Shown here piece by piece: positions 16,521 through 25,437 of a stretch of DNA of 64,000 bases (position 1 is the first letter of the stretch; each line of letters starts with the position of its first letter). The position numbers and the translations under genes are program-made. Source of the stretch: Mesorhizobium koreense (GTDB taxonomy: Bacteria > Pseudomonadota > Alphaproteobacteria > Rhizobiales > Rhizobiaceae). The DNA lies in contig NZ_CP134228.1 in assembly GCF_031656215.1 (NCBI RefSeq), positions 4,483,001 to 4,547,000 of the forward strand, written 5' to 3'. The notes under the pieces were generated by a model. It had not been told where the DNA came from. It was given only the letters and a program-made list of their open reading frames with translations, and did no database searches.

Positions 16521-17450
16521 ATGCCGATGAACGCGGGCGCTTCCAACAAGCCGACGATCATTTGCGTCGGCCTCTCGGCCCTCGACTATATCTGGCAGGC
16601 CGACCGCCTGCCGGACCCTGTTCTGTCGAAGGTGCGCGCCCGCCAGTTCGTCACCGCCGGCGGCGGCATGGCGGCGACGGCCGCGGTGACGGTCGCAAGA
16701 CTTGGCGGCGACGCCCATTTCTGGGGACGTGCCGGTGACGACACCGCAGGCCACATTATGCATGACGAACTCGCCGCCGAAGGCGTCGATGTCGATGGTT
16801 TCAGGCTGTTCGACGGAGCCCGCTCTTCCGTATCCGGCGTTTTCGTCGATGGCGAGGGTGAGCGGCACATCATCAATTTCCGTGGCCACGGGCTACCTGA
16901 CGAGGCCGGCTGGGTGCCGCTGGAGAAAATCGCTTCCGCAGCCGCGGTTCTCTCCGATCCGCGCTGGCCCGACGGCACCGAAGCGGCGTTTACAGCTGCA
17001 CGGCGCGCCGGCGTGCCTACGGTGCTGGATGCCGAGGTCGCCGACGCCGATGTCTTCGAGCGGCTGTTGCCACTCACCGACCACGCGATCTTCTCGCAGC
17101 CCGCTCTCGCCGGCTTCGCGGGCCCCGATATCGACGCAGCGCTCAAGCGGATCGAAAAAACCTATGACTGCGGCGTCAGCGCCGTCACTCTCGGTGAGAG
17201 AGGCGTGGAATGGCGAGAGGGTAATGAGCCCCACCGGCTGCCCGCCTTTGCCGTTACCGTGATCGATACGAACGGCGCCGGCGATGTCTTCCACGGGGCT
17301 TACGCCTTCGCCCTCGGCACGGGCATGAAAATCAGGAAAGCGATTGGATTCGCGTCGGCTGCTGCCGCACTCAAATGCGCCAGGCCCGCCGGTCGCGGCG
17401 GCATTCCCACTTTCGACGATATTACCGCATTTCAAAGGACAACAGCATGA
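16521..17450 (+). CDS. PfkB family sugar kinase, YihV (sulfofructose kinase)-like
   Basis: A 309-residue ribokinase-fold kinase. It has the GGGMAATAAVTVARLGG block (about 50-66) and the catalytic GAGD at 252-255, followed by VFHGAY. From memory the chain resembles E. coli YihV more than most PfkB proteins: the RWPDGTEAAFTAARRAGVPT segment and the ALKCARPAGRGGIP ending have close YihV counterparts. YihV phosphorylates 6-deoxy-6-sulfofructose, but related kinases act on fructose-type or tagatose-type substrates. It overlaps the aldolase gene by four bases (ATGA), so kinase and aldolase probably act in sequence on a ketohexose derivative. An ATG at 16527 is an alternative start. The substrate is unresolved. 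Confidence 0.85.
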   Translation: MPMNAGASNKPTIICVGLSALDYIWQADRLPDPVLSKVRARQFVTAGGGMAATAAVTVARLGGDAHFWGRAGDDTAGHIMHDELAAEGVDVDGFRLFDGARSSVSGVFVDGEGERHIINFRGHGLPDEAGWVPLEKIASAAAVLSDPRWPDGTEAAFTAARRAGVPTVLDAEVADADVFERLLPLTDHAIFSQPALAGFAGPDIDAALKRIEKTYDCGVSAVTLGERGVEWREGNEPHRLPAFAVTVIDTNGAGDVFHGAYAFALGTGMKIRKAIGFASAAAALKCARPAGRGGIPTFDDITAFQRTTA

Positions 17451-18493
17451 CGACGATCGGCAAGTACAGGGGCTTGGCACGACTGGCGGACGACAAGGGA
17501 CATTTCACGATGGTCGCGCTCGATCAGCGGCCGCCGCTTTTCTCGGCGATCGCAAAGGCACGCGGCATCGCGCCCGGCGAGGTGACATTCGAGGACATGC
17601 TCAAGGCCAAGCGCCTTCTGGTGGAAGCTCTGGCCGAGGATGCGAGTTCCATGCTCTTCGATCCCAATTTCGCCGTGCCGGCGGCGATCGACATCCTACC
17701 GAAGAAGACGGGACTGATCATGACGCTCGAGGATCACAGGGTCGAGGAAACACCGGAGGGGCGCAAGTCGCGCGCCATCGCTAATTGGAGCGTCGACAAG
17801 ATCCGGCAGATGGGCGCCGACGGCGTCAAGGTACTTGCCTGGTATCGCCCAGATGCCGGGCGCGACGTCAAAGAGCACCAGAAGAATTTCGTCCGTTCGG
17901 TCGGCGAGGATTGCAGGCGTCACGACATCCCTTACGTGCTCGAGCTTCTGGTCTATCCCTTTTCCGGCAGCCAAAACTATACCGCCGATTATGTGGAATC
18001 ACCCGACAAAAGAGCGGACCTCGTGATCGAAAGCGTTCGGGAATTCGCCAAGCCCGAATATGCGGTCGACCTCTTCAAGCTGGAGACACCGCTACCCGCG
18101 GCGTCGCTACCATCTCCCGATGGCAGTGCTGCAGCCAAGGCAGCCGCGAGCCAGTTCGAGGCGATAGGATCGGTTTGCGCCGGCGCCGGCATTCCCTGGG
18201 TCATGCTTTCCGGCGGCGCAGCACCCGAACAGTTCGAGCGTGTCCTCTCCTATTCCTATTCCGCGGGAGCGCAGGGTTTCCTTGCAGGTCGCACAATCTG
18301 GCTCAACGCTGTAGAGAACGGGTTTCCCGATAGCGGTAAGGTGCTGAAAGCGCTTCGCGAAGATGGCCGCAAGCGTTTGACGCGGCTGAACGAGCTTACG
18401 GCAGGCCAAGCCAAGCCGTGGAAACCTTTCTATCAAAAGGCGACCGCGACAGCGGAAGGCGACTTCGCCAAACGCTATGGGTTCGCCGCGTGA
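17447..18493 (+). CDS. Class I LacD-type ketose (bis)phosphate aldolase
   Basis: A 348-residue TIM-barrel aldolase of the LacD/YihT group (tagatose-1,6-bisphosphate and sulfofructose-1-phosphate aldolases). FTMVALDQRPP (about 20-30) is the N-terminal family block. The segment YAVDLFKLETPLP places a predicted Schiff-base lysine at 211, and VMLSGGAAPEQFE is the phosphate-side loop. It would split a phosphorylated ketose into dihydroxyacetone phosphate and an aldehyde. The start ATG overlaps the kinase stop. The length is nearer LacD (about 325) than YihT (about 290). The unit ends here; the convergent dehydrogenase gene begins 44 bases on, with no strong terminator between. Confidence 0.85.
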   Translation: MTTIGKYRGLARLADDKGHFTMVALDQRPPLFSAIAKARGIAPGEVTFEDMLKAKRLLVEALAEDASSMLFDPNFAVPAAIDILPKKTGLIMTLEDHRVEETPEGRKSRAIANWSVDKIRQMGADGVKVLAWYRPDAGRDVKEHQKNFVRSVGEDCRRHDIPYVLELLVYPFSGSQNYTADYVESPDKRADLVIESVREFAKPEYAVDLFKLETPLPAASLPSPDGSAAAKAAASQFEAIGSVCAGAGIPWVMLSGGAAPEQFERVLSYSYSAGAQGFLAGRTIWLNAVENGFPDSGKVLKALREDGRKRLTRLNELTAGQAKPWKPFYQKATATAEGDFAKRYGFAA

Positions 18494-18537
18494 CACTGTC
18501 AGTGTTCGAGGGCACAGCGCACCTTGTGGCAGGTCGC

Positions 18538-19557
18538 TTACGAAGCCGGCTTTGAACGAAGACGCTCCGCCGCGCCGGGATCCGCTCGACGACATAATTG
18601 CGGCGGAAGCCCGCGCATGATCAATTCGGCATCGGCGACAGCCATGCGGCCGATTTCAAGAAGGGCATCGGCCGTTCCGCCGGCGCGATGCGCGGAAAGC
18701 AGGAGGCCCGGAAGGGAGCGCACCGGATCATCCGGCGCCACAGGCTCCTCGGGGAAGACGTCAGTAGCGGCCCGGATGTGGCCCGATCGGACGGCCTCCA
18801 GCATGGCCGGAAAATCAACGACCGCGGCCCGGCTCATGAGGAGAAAGATCGTTCCGCGCTTCATGCGGCTGAATTCGCGTGCGCCGATGAAGCCCTGGTT
18901 TTCGTTCGTGACGGAAGCGAAGACGACGATGAAAGCGTTTCTGGAGAGGATTTCTTCGAGGCCGGCCGGTCGACAGTCGTGGCGAAGAATAATCTCCGCC
19001 GGCAGCCAAGGGTCATAAACGGAAACGACATTTCGAAATGGCCGGATGAGATCACGAAAAGAACGTCCGAGATCACCGAATCCGATGATCCCAACCGTCG
19101 CACCCTCGAAACGGACCGTGTCGGCGTTGCCTGCCTGTCCGTATTTTTCCCTGCCTGCGCGAAAATCACGATCGGCGAGCGTTATCCCGCGCGCAAGATC
19201 AAGAGCCATTCCCAACGTGGCTTCCGCAACGGGCGCGGCGAAGGCGGAGGCCGGCGTCAGAACCCAGATGCCACGCTTCTGGCAGGCCGCGTAATCGATA
19301 TTCGGAAGGAAGTTCGTCTCGACGTTGATCACGGCCCGCAGATAAGGGGCTTTGTCGAGCTGCTCTTGCGACAGCGAAGTCTGGCCGAGCAGGATATGTG
19401 TTCGGGGCAAGAGCCGGTCGACTTCCTCGTCCGGCATCGGCCGATCCTCGGACAGAATCACCTCTCCAAGCGCTTCCAATCGGCGGCGCACGGACGGCTC
19501 CATGATCGTATCAAGCCGCCGGGGGAGTGGGTCGGCGATGATGACGGGCTTGTCCAT
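18538..19557 (-). CDS. D-isomer-specific 2-hydroxyacid dehydrogenase
   Basis: A 339-residue dehydrogenase of the D-2-hydroxyacid/phosphoglycerate family. The NAD-binding glycine motif GIIGFGDLGRSF is near 155-166. The catalytic trio appears as Arg in SRAAVVD, Glu in FPEEP and His in SAHRAGG near the C-terminus. It interconverts a 2-oxoacid and 2-hydroxyacid in the cytoplasm. It is the last gene of the long minus-strand sugar operon headed by the Gfo/Idh gene, 58 bases after the isomerase gene. In this context the substrate is likely an oxidised sugar or a three-carbon acid from the aldolase step; that is inference. Confidence 0.86.
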   Translation of the reverse strand: MDKPVIIADPLPRRLDTIMEPSVRRRLEALGEVILSEDRPMPDEEVDRLLPRTHILLGQTSLSQEQLDKAPYLRAVINVETNFLPNIDYAACQKRGIWVLTPASAFAAPVAEATLGMALDLARGITLADRDFRAGREKYGQAGNADTVRFEGATVGIIGFGDLGRSFRDLIRPFRNVVSVYDPWLPAEIILRHDCRPAGLEEILSRNAFIVVFASVTNENQGFIGAREFSRMKRGTIFLLMSRAAVVDFPAMLEAVRSGHIRAATDVFPEEPVAPDDPVRSLPGLLLSAHRAGGTADALLEIGRMAVADAELIMRGLPPQLCRRADPGAAERLRSKPAS

Positions 19558-19615
19558 GGATCGTTATCTCGTCTCTTCGATCAGGCCACCTCAATGATAC
19601 CACTCATCTCGCATA

Positions 19616-21013
19616 TCATAGTATGAGGACCGGCAGGCCAAGCTCGGCAGCGGCGGCCTCGAGGGCAGCACGGTGATCGCCATAGGCGAGCGCCATATGA
19701 TGCTCGAGCGCCGCCCCCATGATGTGCTCGAGCACATTCCTCGAGCCGGAATCGAAACGTACCACGCCGGACGTCCCGTTGAAGGCCAGCGGGCGTTTCA
19801 GCATCTCGCCGCCGCCGATCACCGCCATCGGCATGCCCTTCGCCTGGCTCAACCGAAAAAAAGTGACCTTGCCCGGCTTCAGCGGGAATTCGTAAAGGAG
19901 CGGCATGCGGCGGTTGTTATGGATCGCCGCAGTCGGCTTCGTGTCGGGATCGGCCATCGACAAAGGCGCCTGGCCGCAATGCCAGACCACGCCGGTATTG
20001 TCCGTCACGTCGAGGTCCACCAGATCGGTCAGGAAGGCCGGTGCGCCGGCCACCTTTTGCAGGAGCAGACTGGTCAGCGCGCCATAGACATCCGCCTCGC
20101 AAGCGCAGGGCACCTTCGCCTCTCCCATCATCGCGACCGGGCCGCAGACCGCTCCGCCATATTCGGTGAAGGTTTCGGGCCAGCAGCGCACGGCGAATGC
20201 GTCGTAGGTGCCGGCCGCACGAATTTGATCGAGCGCGCCCTTCAGCCTGAGCGAACGGTCGAGTTGCTTCTGATCGACCTTATCGAGACCTGAGAGCGTC
20301 GCCGCCACCTGCTCGCGGAGCCGGGCCGGCATGTCGGCTCCCTCGCTTCGTGCACTATCGAACAGGTCGGTTATTGCAAGTTCGTCGACCGTGATATCCG
20401 CAAGTGTCTTCAGTGCGGTCTTGTCATAACGGCAGGTATCGAAACCGTCGGGATGCGCGCCGAGGCGTCCAATGCGCGCGCCGCGGAGCGACCGGGCTGC
20501 CTCCCGGCCTGCCGGATCGCCGGCATTCGCCGGACGTGCGGGAACGGCGACGGCACGGCGTTTGCCGGCAAGCAATTCACTGACCGCATCCCCTATTCCC
20601 GGGCTTTGCTGGTCCGCATAGAGATACCCGAATTCGCGGCCGTTCAAGCCGAGGGCGTACGCCGCCAGGTTCAAGCCGCAGAAGGAGTTGAGCCTGAGCT
20701 TGCCGCCGGTGCGCGCTTCGGGAACCGCCCAGATCGACAGCGGCTCGTCAAAGGCGTTGGCTATTTCCACGATCGCCACGGCATCCGTAAAGCTGATCTG
20801 CAGGACAAGAATCTGGCTGAGCGCAGTCTGCTTCAGTTCGGCGATCGCTTCGCGCGTGGCGTCCTGATCCATCAGAAGCTTGCGTGGCCCCACGATCGCG
20901 TGACCGCTGCTTTCCAGCACGCCAAGCATGCGCTCGAGATAGTCCTCCGACAACGGCACGTCGAATGTCGAGCGCGCCAGCGGCAATACGCCGATCGTCT
21001 TCCTGGTGGTCAT
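19616..21013 (-). CDS. L-fucose/L-arabinose isomerase-like protein
   Basis: A 465-residue protein of the FucI/AraA-like superfamily. The N-terminal IGVLPLARSTFDVP starts a Rossmann-like domain. The middle part has FAVRCWPETFTEYGGAVCGP (about 274-293) and CACEADVYGALTSLLLQ, where the glutamate matches a metal ligand of FucI-type isomerases. A C-terminal barrel with HHMALAYGDH follows. It would interconvert aldose and ketose with Mn(II). Shorter than FucI (about 590), it belongs to the generic sugar isomerase group often of unknown substrate. The gap to the deacetylase gene is 15 bases. As the only sugar isomerase here it probably supplies the ketose for the PfkB kinase. Confidence 0.78.
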   Translation of the reverse strand: MTTRKTIGVLPLARSTFDVPLSEDYLERMLGVLESSGHAIVGPRKLLMDQDATREAIAELKQTALSQILVLQISFTDAVAIVEIANAFDEPLSIWAVPEARTGGKLRLNSFCGLNLAAYALGLNGREFGYLYADQQSPGIGDAVSELLAGKRRAVAVPARPANAGDPAGREAARSLRGARIGRLGAHPDGFDTCRYDKTALKTLADITVDELAITDLFDSARSEGADMPARLREQVAATLSGLDKVDQKQLDRSLRLKGALDQIRAAGTYDAFAVRCWPETFTEYGGAVCGPVAMMGEAKVPCACEADVYGALTSLLLQKVAGAPAFLTDLVDLDVTDNTGVVWHCGQAPLSMADPDTKPTAAIHNNRRMPLLYEFPLKPGKVTFFRLSQAKGMPMAVIGGGEMLKRPLAFNGTSGVVRFDSGSRNVLEHIMGAALEHHMALAYGDHRAALEAAAAELGLPVLIL

Positions 21014-21028
21014 GGCCGGATTTCCGTT

Positions 21029-21952
21029 TCAGTGAGTCTGGGCTTCTGCATCGTGCAGGGCCTCTCGATACAAATCGCGCAGCGGGCGCATGCCGATCGT
21101 GCCGATCCCGTTCGCCGCCAGCCAGCCGGCGATGGCACCGCTTTCGAGCAGCCGGACCTCGTCGATGCGATAGTGCGCGCGCAACGGCACCACGGTTTCG
21201 ATGTCGCCGCTCCTGTTGGGGTGAAGCGCCACGAAGGTGAGGCCGCCGGGCAGGGTTTCGATCAGCTCGCGATAGGCGGCTTCGCTCTCCTCGGTTGCCA
21301 CGCCGGGCGTCATGCGGAAATCATCGACGAGCGGCATCGCCCATTGATCCAGTCGCTTCACCGCTGCGGAAAGCGCTTCGTTTGCGCCAAGAAGATCGAG
21401 TTTGAGCACGCGTGCGTAGTGATCCGCGCTGCGAGGCAGCAATACCGGCAGCCGATAGTCGCGCCCGACGCTGCAATAGGCCTCGATCAGCGGTGGAGAG
21501 AGTGCCGCGCCCATATGGGTGTCGAGATGCGTGATATCCATGCCGAACGCCAACGCACGGTCGATCTGCGCCCGCATTTCCTCTTCCGCTGCTTCCTCCA
21601 CGACGCCGTCCGCGAGCGCGGCCACGCTGCGGTGGAAATAACCTTCGTCGTCGACCAGCCCCGACGCCTTGCCGGCACGCGTTAGCGGACCCCAGCGATA
21701 GCCCATCCATTCGCTGGTAAGGGTGAGATGGACACCGAGATCGAGTGTCCTGTCTTCCGCCGCGATCCGCGCGATCTCGGGTGACCATGGGCAGGGCATC
21801 ATCACCGATCCGCAAGTGAGACGGCCGAGCCGGCTCAACTCGACGAATGCGGTGTTGGCACCGTGGCACATGCCGACATCGTCTGCATGCAGGACGGCGA
21901 CCCGCTGCCCCGAGGCAAAGCCGAGGCGATCCAAGAAGGCATGGCTGCTCAT
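21029..21952 (-). CDS. ChbG/YdjC-type carbohydrate deacetylase
   Basis: A 307-residue YdjC-fold protein. The start VAVLHADDVGMCHGAN (about 19-34) holds the metal-binding aspartate pair. LGVHLTLTSEW gives the next histidine and ITHLDTHMGA (about 139-148) the third ligand. In ChbG this fold removes an N-acetyl group from chitobiose or its phosphate. The start codon overlaps the preceding stop (ATGA, 21949-21952); longer upstream readings lie in another gene and were rejected. Its place next to a NagB-like gene under the same operator suggests an N-acetylated sugar, though YdjC proteins with other activities may exist. Confidence 0.82.
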   Translation of the reverse strand: MSSHAFLDRLGFASGQRVAVLHADDVGMCHGANTAFVELSRLGRLTCGSVMMPCPWSPEIARIAAEDRTLDLGVHLTLTSEWMGYRWGPLTRAGKASGLVDDEGYFHRSVAALADGVVEEAAEEEMRAQIDRALAFGMDITHLDTHMGAALSPPLIEAYCSVGRDYRLPVLLPRSADHYARVLKLDLLGANEALSAAVKRLDQWAMPLVDDFRMTPGVATEESEAAYRELIETLPGGLTFVALHPNRSGDIETVVPLRAHYRIDEVRLLESGAIAGWLAANGIGTIGMRPLRDLYREALHDAEAQTH

Positions 21953-22329
21953 GACGTTCGGGCCGTCAGTTCGAGAGGCTGCTTGAGGATCAGATCCTCG
22001 CCCTGGAAGTAGAGCGGGAACTGGCGCGGGCCGAATTCTCCGACGCCTTCCTTTTCGGCGTGGAGATAGGGCCGGTGCATGCGGTGGCCGGTGAATTTGA
22101 AACGGCCATCGGCATCGGTCGTCGTCTTGCCGCGCTGCTGGTTGACGAGCAACGTCTGCTCGAAAAGCGTAACAATAGCGCCGGCGACCGGCGCCCCGTC
22201 CGATCCGACCACCCTGCCCTCGATCAGCCCGTGATCGTGGAAGCCGATATAGACGTTCCAGATCACGACCAGCACGAAGATGGTGCCGAAGGTGACGGTG
22301 AAGCGATTGTTGAGCCAGGACCATCTCAT
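21949..22329 (-). CDS. Membrane-anchored carboxypeptidase-regulatory-like domain protein
   Basis: A 126-residue protein with one N-terminal hydrophobic segment (FTVTFGTIFVLVVIWNVYIGF, read in two parts from about residue 10) and a short beta-sandwich from about 36: IEGRVVGSDGAPVAGAIVTLFE, continuing to TTTDADGRFKFTG. This is the carboxypeptidase regulatory-like (transthyretin-like) pattern seen in extracytoplasmic beta-sandwich proteins. The domain would face the periplasm. It sits four bases after the sugar permease gene and overlaps the deacetylase gene, so it is an integral part of the operon. A role in binding the substrate or the permease is possible; none is established. Confidence 0.7.
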   Translation of the reverse strand: MRWSWLNNRFTVTFGTIFVLVVIWNVYIGFHDHGLIEGRVVGSDGAPVAGAIVTLFEQTLLVNQQRGKTTTDADGRFKFTGHRMHRPYLHAEKEGVGEFGPRQFPLYFQGEDLILKQPLELTARTS

Positions 22330-22333
22330 GCGA

Positions 22334-23149
22334 TCAGCCCTTGGTCGCGCCTGACGTCAGGCCCTTGATGAATTCCTTCTGCGCCAGGAGGAAGATCAAG
22401 AGGCCCGGCACCAGCACCATGACGCAGAAAGCATAAAGGGCGCCGGTCGTGTCCTCCACCACCGAGAGAAAACGGGACAGGCCGAGCGGTAGCGTCTGCA
22501 TGTTGACGTCTCGTACGACGACCAACGGCCACAGGAAACTGTTCCAGGACCAGATGAAGGACAGGATCACGTTCGTCGCGATCGCGGGCTTGGTCAGTGG
22601 CATGATCAGGCGGAACATGATCTGCCAGTCGGGCACCCCATCGATCCGCGCAGCTTCCACCAGAGAATGCGGGATTGCTTCGAACGCCGCCTTGAAGATG
22701 AAGATGCAGATGATCGTCGACATCAGCGGCAGCGCCATGCCGAAATAGGAATTGAGGAGGTGCAACTTGGCGGTGATCAGATAGGCCGGAATGATCGTCA
22801 CCTGGAACGGGATCATCATGCAGGAGAGGAAGAGCATGATCGTCGCCGCCTTGCCGGGAAAATCCCGCGTCAGCGCATAGCCGGCCATGGCGTTGAGGAA
22901 GACATTGGCGACCACCACCATGATCGAGACGACGACACTGTTGACGAGGTAGCGCAGAAACGGAATCGCATACCAGACATCGACGAAATAGAACGGGTTC
23001 GCCTCATGCGGCAGGAGCGAAGGCGGATAGGAGAAGATGTTCTCGCCTGTAAGGCTGGTCTTCAGGACCCAGTAGAATGGCACGAGCATCAGGGCGGAAA
23101 TCAGCGCCAGGGCAAAATGCACGGGCCAATGCCTGCGACCGCGAGCCAT
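22334..23149 (-). CDS. Carbohydrate ABC transporter permease (MalG type)
   Basis: A 271-residue inner-membrane permease with six hydrophobic segments. The coupling-helix block is VEAARIDGVPDWQIMFRLIMPLTKP, split around residues 180-204. It ends with the KEFIKGLTSGATKG tail characteristic of this CUT1 subfamily. I chose the ATG at 23149, one base after the upstream permease's stop, with GGAG inside that gene as ribosome site. It pairs with the other permease to form the sugar channel. The ATPase is not in this operon; the intact UgpC-type gene at 27763 is the likely partner. Confidence 0.9.
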   Translation of the reverse strand: MARGRRHWPVHFALALISALMLVPFYWVLKTSLTGENIFSYPPSLLPHEANPFYFVDVWYAIPFLRYLVNSVVVSIMVVVANVFLNAMAGYALTRDFPGKAATIMLFLSCMMIPFQVTIIPAYLITAKLHLLNSYFGMALPLMSTIICIFIFKAAFEAIPHSLVEAARIDGVPDWQIMFRLIMPLTKPAIATNVILSFIWSWNSFLWPLVVVRDVNMQTLPLGLSRFLSVVEDTTGALYAFCVMVLVPGLLIFLLAQKEFIKGLTSGATKG

Positions 23150-23150
23150 G

Positions 23151-24113
23151 CTACGCACTCCGCCTGACCGCGCCGGCCTCGCCGCCGGCAAGCCGGTTCG
23201 CGACGAAGGCAAGCCCGACGAAAAGAACGAAATTTGCCACCGTCATCGCCGCCGCATAATCGAAATGCCCGAGTTTGAAGGCGGTCGAATAGATATAGGT
23301 GACGAGCAGGTCCGTTGCGTGCCCCGGCCCGCCGCCCGTCATGACGAAGATCAGGTCGAAAGCGTTGAAGGAATTGATGATGCCGACGACGAAGCAGAGG
23401 AAAAGCGATGGCTTCAGGAGCGGTACCGTGATGCGCCAGAAACTCTGGCCGGCACTTGCCCCATCGATGGATGCCGCTTCGTAGAGATTGGGCGGAATGC
23501 TCTGCAGTCCGGTCAGCAGGATGATCATGTAGAAACCGATCACCTGCCAGAGCGACGCCAGGATAACGGCCGGCAGCGCCCATTGGAAGCTTTCCAGGAA
23601 CGGGATGCCCTTAGGGATGATGCCGAATGAGATCAGCACATAATTGATGAGCCCGACCTTCTCGTTATAGAGCCATTGCCAGATGATGCCGACAGCAACC
23701 GTCATCACCGGATAGGACATGAAGACGATGGTGCGGTAGACACCACGCCCCCGGATTTGCTGGTTGACCAAAAGCGCCACACCGAGCGCCAGCGCGATCC
23801 CCACCGGCGCCGACGCCATGAAGATCAGCGTATTGGCCACCACTTTCCAGAAGGCATCGTCGTAGAACAGCATGTTCTGGTATTGATAGAGGCCGGCAAA
23901 GCGTGCCGGCTTGTAGGGCGACCAGAATTCCAGCGACAGCACGACATTCCACACCAGCGGAATGATGCGATAGAGCAGGAAGATCACCAGCGAAGGCAGG
24001 AGGAAAAGCCAGATCAACCCGAGTTCGCGCGACCGACGGCGCGCCCAGAAGGCCGGCCGCGCGGCGGGATCTGGCGGGGTTGCCGTCATCCTCTCCGCCA
24101 CGCGTTCGACCAT
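23151..24113 (-). CDS. Carbohydrate ABC transporter permease (MalF/UgpA type)
   Basis: A 320-residue permease with a charged N-terminal tail, then LGLIWLFLLPSLVIFLLY as the first membrane segment (about 31-48). The EAA loop is around LYEAASIDGASAGQSFWRIT (about 218-237). The fold and length match CUT1 family permeases. It works with the MalG-type partner encoded one base downstream. MTATPP, nine codons in, is an alternative start. Confidence 0.9.
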   Translation of the reverse strand: MVERVAERMTATPPDPAARPAFWARRRSRELGLIWLFLLPSLVIFLLYRIIPLVWNVVLSLEFWSPYKPARFAGLYQYQNMLFYDDAFWKVVANTLIFMASAPVGIALALGVALLVNQQIRGRGVYRTIVFMSYPVMTVAVGIIWQWLYNEKVGLINYVLISFGIIPKGIPFLESFQWALPAVILASLWQVIGFYMIILLTGLQSIPPNLYEAASIDGASAGQSFWRITVPLLKPSLFLCFVVGIINSFNAFDLIFVMTGGGPGHATDLLVTYIYSTAFKLGHFDYAAAMTVANFVLFVGLAFVANRLAGGEAGAVRRSA

Positions 24114-24128
24114 TGCGCCTTCCCGTTC

Positions 24129-25379
24129 CTATTCCGCTTCGAGAATGCGGTTGACCTTCTTCTCCGCGGCGTCGAGCGCGTCTTTGGCGCTCTTCTGGCC
24201 GAGCAGCGCCGCCTGGAGTTCCGGGTAGAACGCTTCCTTGATTGCCGCATCCTGCGCGAAGGGCCAGTTGCCCGTTAGCTTGTCGAGATTCTCAAGCTGT
24301 GTCTTCAGGGCGGGAATGACGGCAGGGATATTCTTCTCGAAATACTTCATGAGTTCGGCGTCGGCTATCTTGTCGCCCATGAGGTTGTTGGTCTGCTCGC
24401 CGAAGGCAATGGCCCCGTCACCGCTGGTCGCGATCTTGACGAAATCCCAGGCGGCGTCCGGATGCTTCGATCCTGCCGAGATGACCAGCGCATGCGAATT
24501 GGGCGTCGACCATCCGCCCGGCAGGTTGATGGCGCCGACCGAGTTCTCATTCACCCAGTTCGCCTTGCTCTTGAACCACAGATAGGCCGGCGCATGCGCA
24601 TGCAGCATGCCGACATTGCCCGCTGCGAATGCGCTGTTCGGCTCGACCCATCGGCCTGTCCAACTCACCTTGTCGATCACGCCTTCCTTGGTCAGCTTGG
24701 CAAGCTCCTCGACCAGTTTCACGGCTTCCGGCGTATTGAAGGCGGCTTTCTTGAGGTCCGGCGTGACGAAGTCGATGCCGTTCATCTTGAATAATGGCCA
24801 GTAGAGCCAGTCGAAATTGAGCGTGATGAAGCCGGACGTAGTGCTACTCGCCATCTTCTTGGCGTCTTCCATCATCTCTTCGAAGCTGGTCGGATCCTTG
24901 GTGATCCCTGCCTTCTTCATCATTTCGCGATTGAGGAAGAGCAGCGTCTTGGAGATATAGAGCGGCGCGCCGTAGTTCTTGCCCTTGTAGACCCAGTTAT
25001 TGAGCACCTCCGGATACATCCGCTTGGTGTAATCCTGGTCCTTGTTTAAATAAGGCGTCAGGTCGAGCAGACCGCCCTGAGAGGCATATTGAAGCCAGAT
25101 GCCGCCTTGCAGATCGAGAATATCCGGCGGCGTGCCCGCGACGACCTGTGTCTGATACCAGGCCGGCAGCTCGGTGCCCTTCATGTCGATGCGCTTAACA
25201 TCATAGTCCGGGTGAATCTTCTTGAAGGCATCCACCCATTTCTGGAACCCATCCGTGTAATACGGGATATTCCAGGTTACGACGGTAATCTCCTTGTCGG
25301 CCGCTTGCGACGGCGCGGCCATGAAGCCGGCCGCCAGTGCCATTGCTCCGGCGGTGAACAGCAATGCTAGTCTTTTCAT
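24129..25379 (-). CDS. Extracellular sugar-binding protein (family 1)
   Basis: A 416-residue periplasmic binding protein. The signal peptide MKRLALLFTAGAMALAAG ends at a site near PSQAA-DKEITV (about residue 26). The mature part opens ITVVTWNIPYYTDGFQKW, typical of CUT1 binding proteins, and WYQTQVVAGTPPDILDLQGG is the first hinge-side loop. A strong GGGAGGAAG ribosome site precedes the ATG at 25379; a longer reading to 25424 lacks signal character. It is the second gene of the LacI-controlled operon. The ligand is the unknown sugar of the regulon. Confidence 0.9.
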   Translation of the reverse strand: MKRLALLFTAGAMALAAGFMAAPSQAADKEITVVTWNIPYYTDGFQKWVDAFKKIHPDYDVKRIDMKGTELPAWYQTQVVAGTPPDILDLQGGIWLQYASQGGLLDLTPYLNKDQDYTKRMYPEVLNNWVYKGKNYGAPLYISKTLLFLNREMMKKAGITKDPTSFEEMMEDAKKMASSTTSGFITLNFDWLYWPLFKMNGIDFVTPDLKKAAFNTPEAVKLVEELAKLTKEGVIDKVSWTGRWVEPNSAFAAGNVGMLHAHAPAYLWFKSKANWVNENSVGAINLPGGWSTPNSHALVISAGSKHPDAAWDFVKIATSGDGAIAFGEQTNNLMGDKIADAELMKYFEKNIPAVIPALKTQLENLDKLTGNWPFAQDAAIKEAFYPELQAALLGQKSAKDALDAAEKKVNRILEAE

Positions 25380-25437
25380 CGACTTCCTCCCTGTTTGGCG
25401 TGTTGTCGTTTTGCCGATCTTCAAATCCGTGCCATTC

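Noticed and set aside
18494-18537. Short palindrome ACACTG-T-CAGTGT after the aldolase gene as a terminator
   Set aside because: The loop is a single base and there is no T run; not convincing as a terminator.
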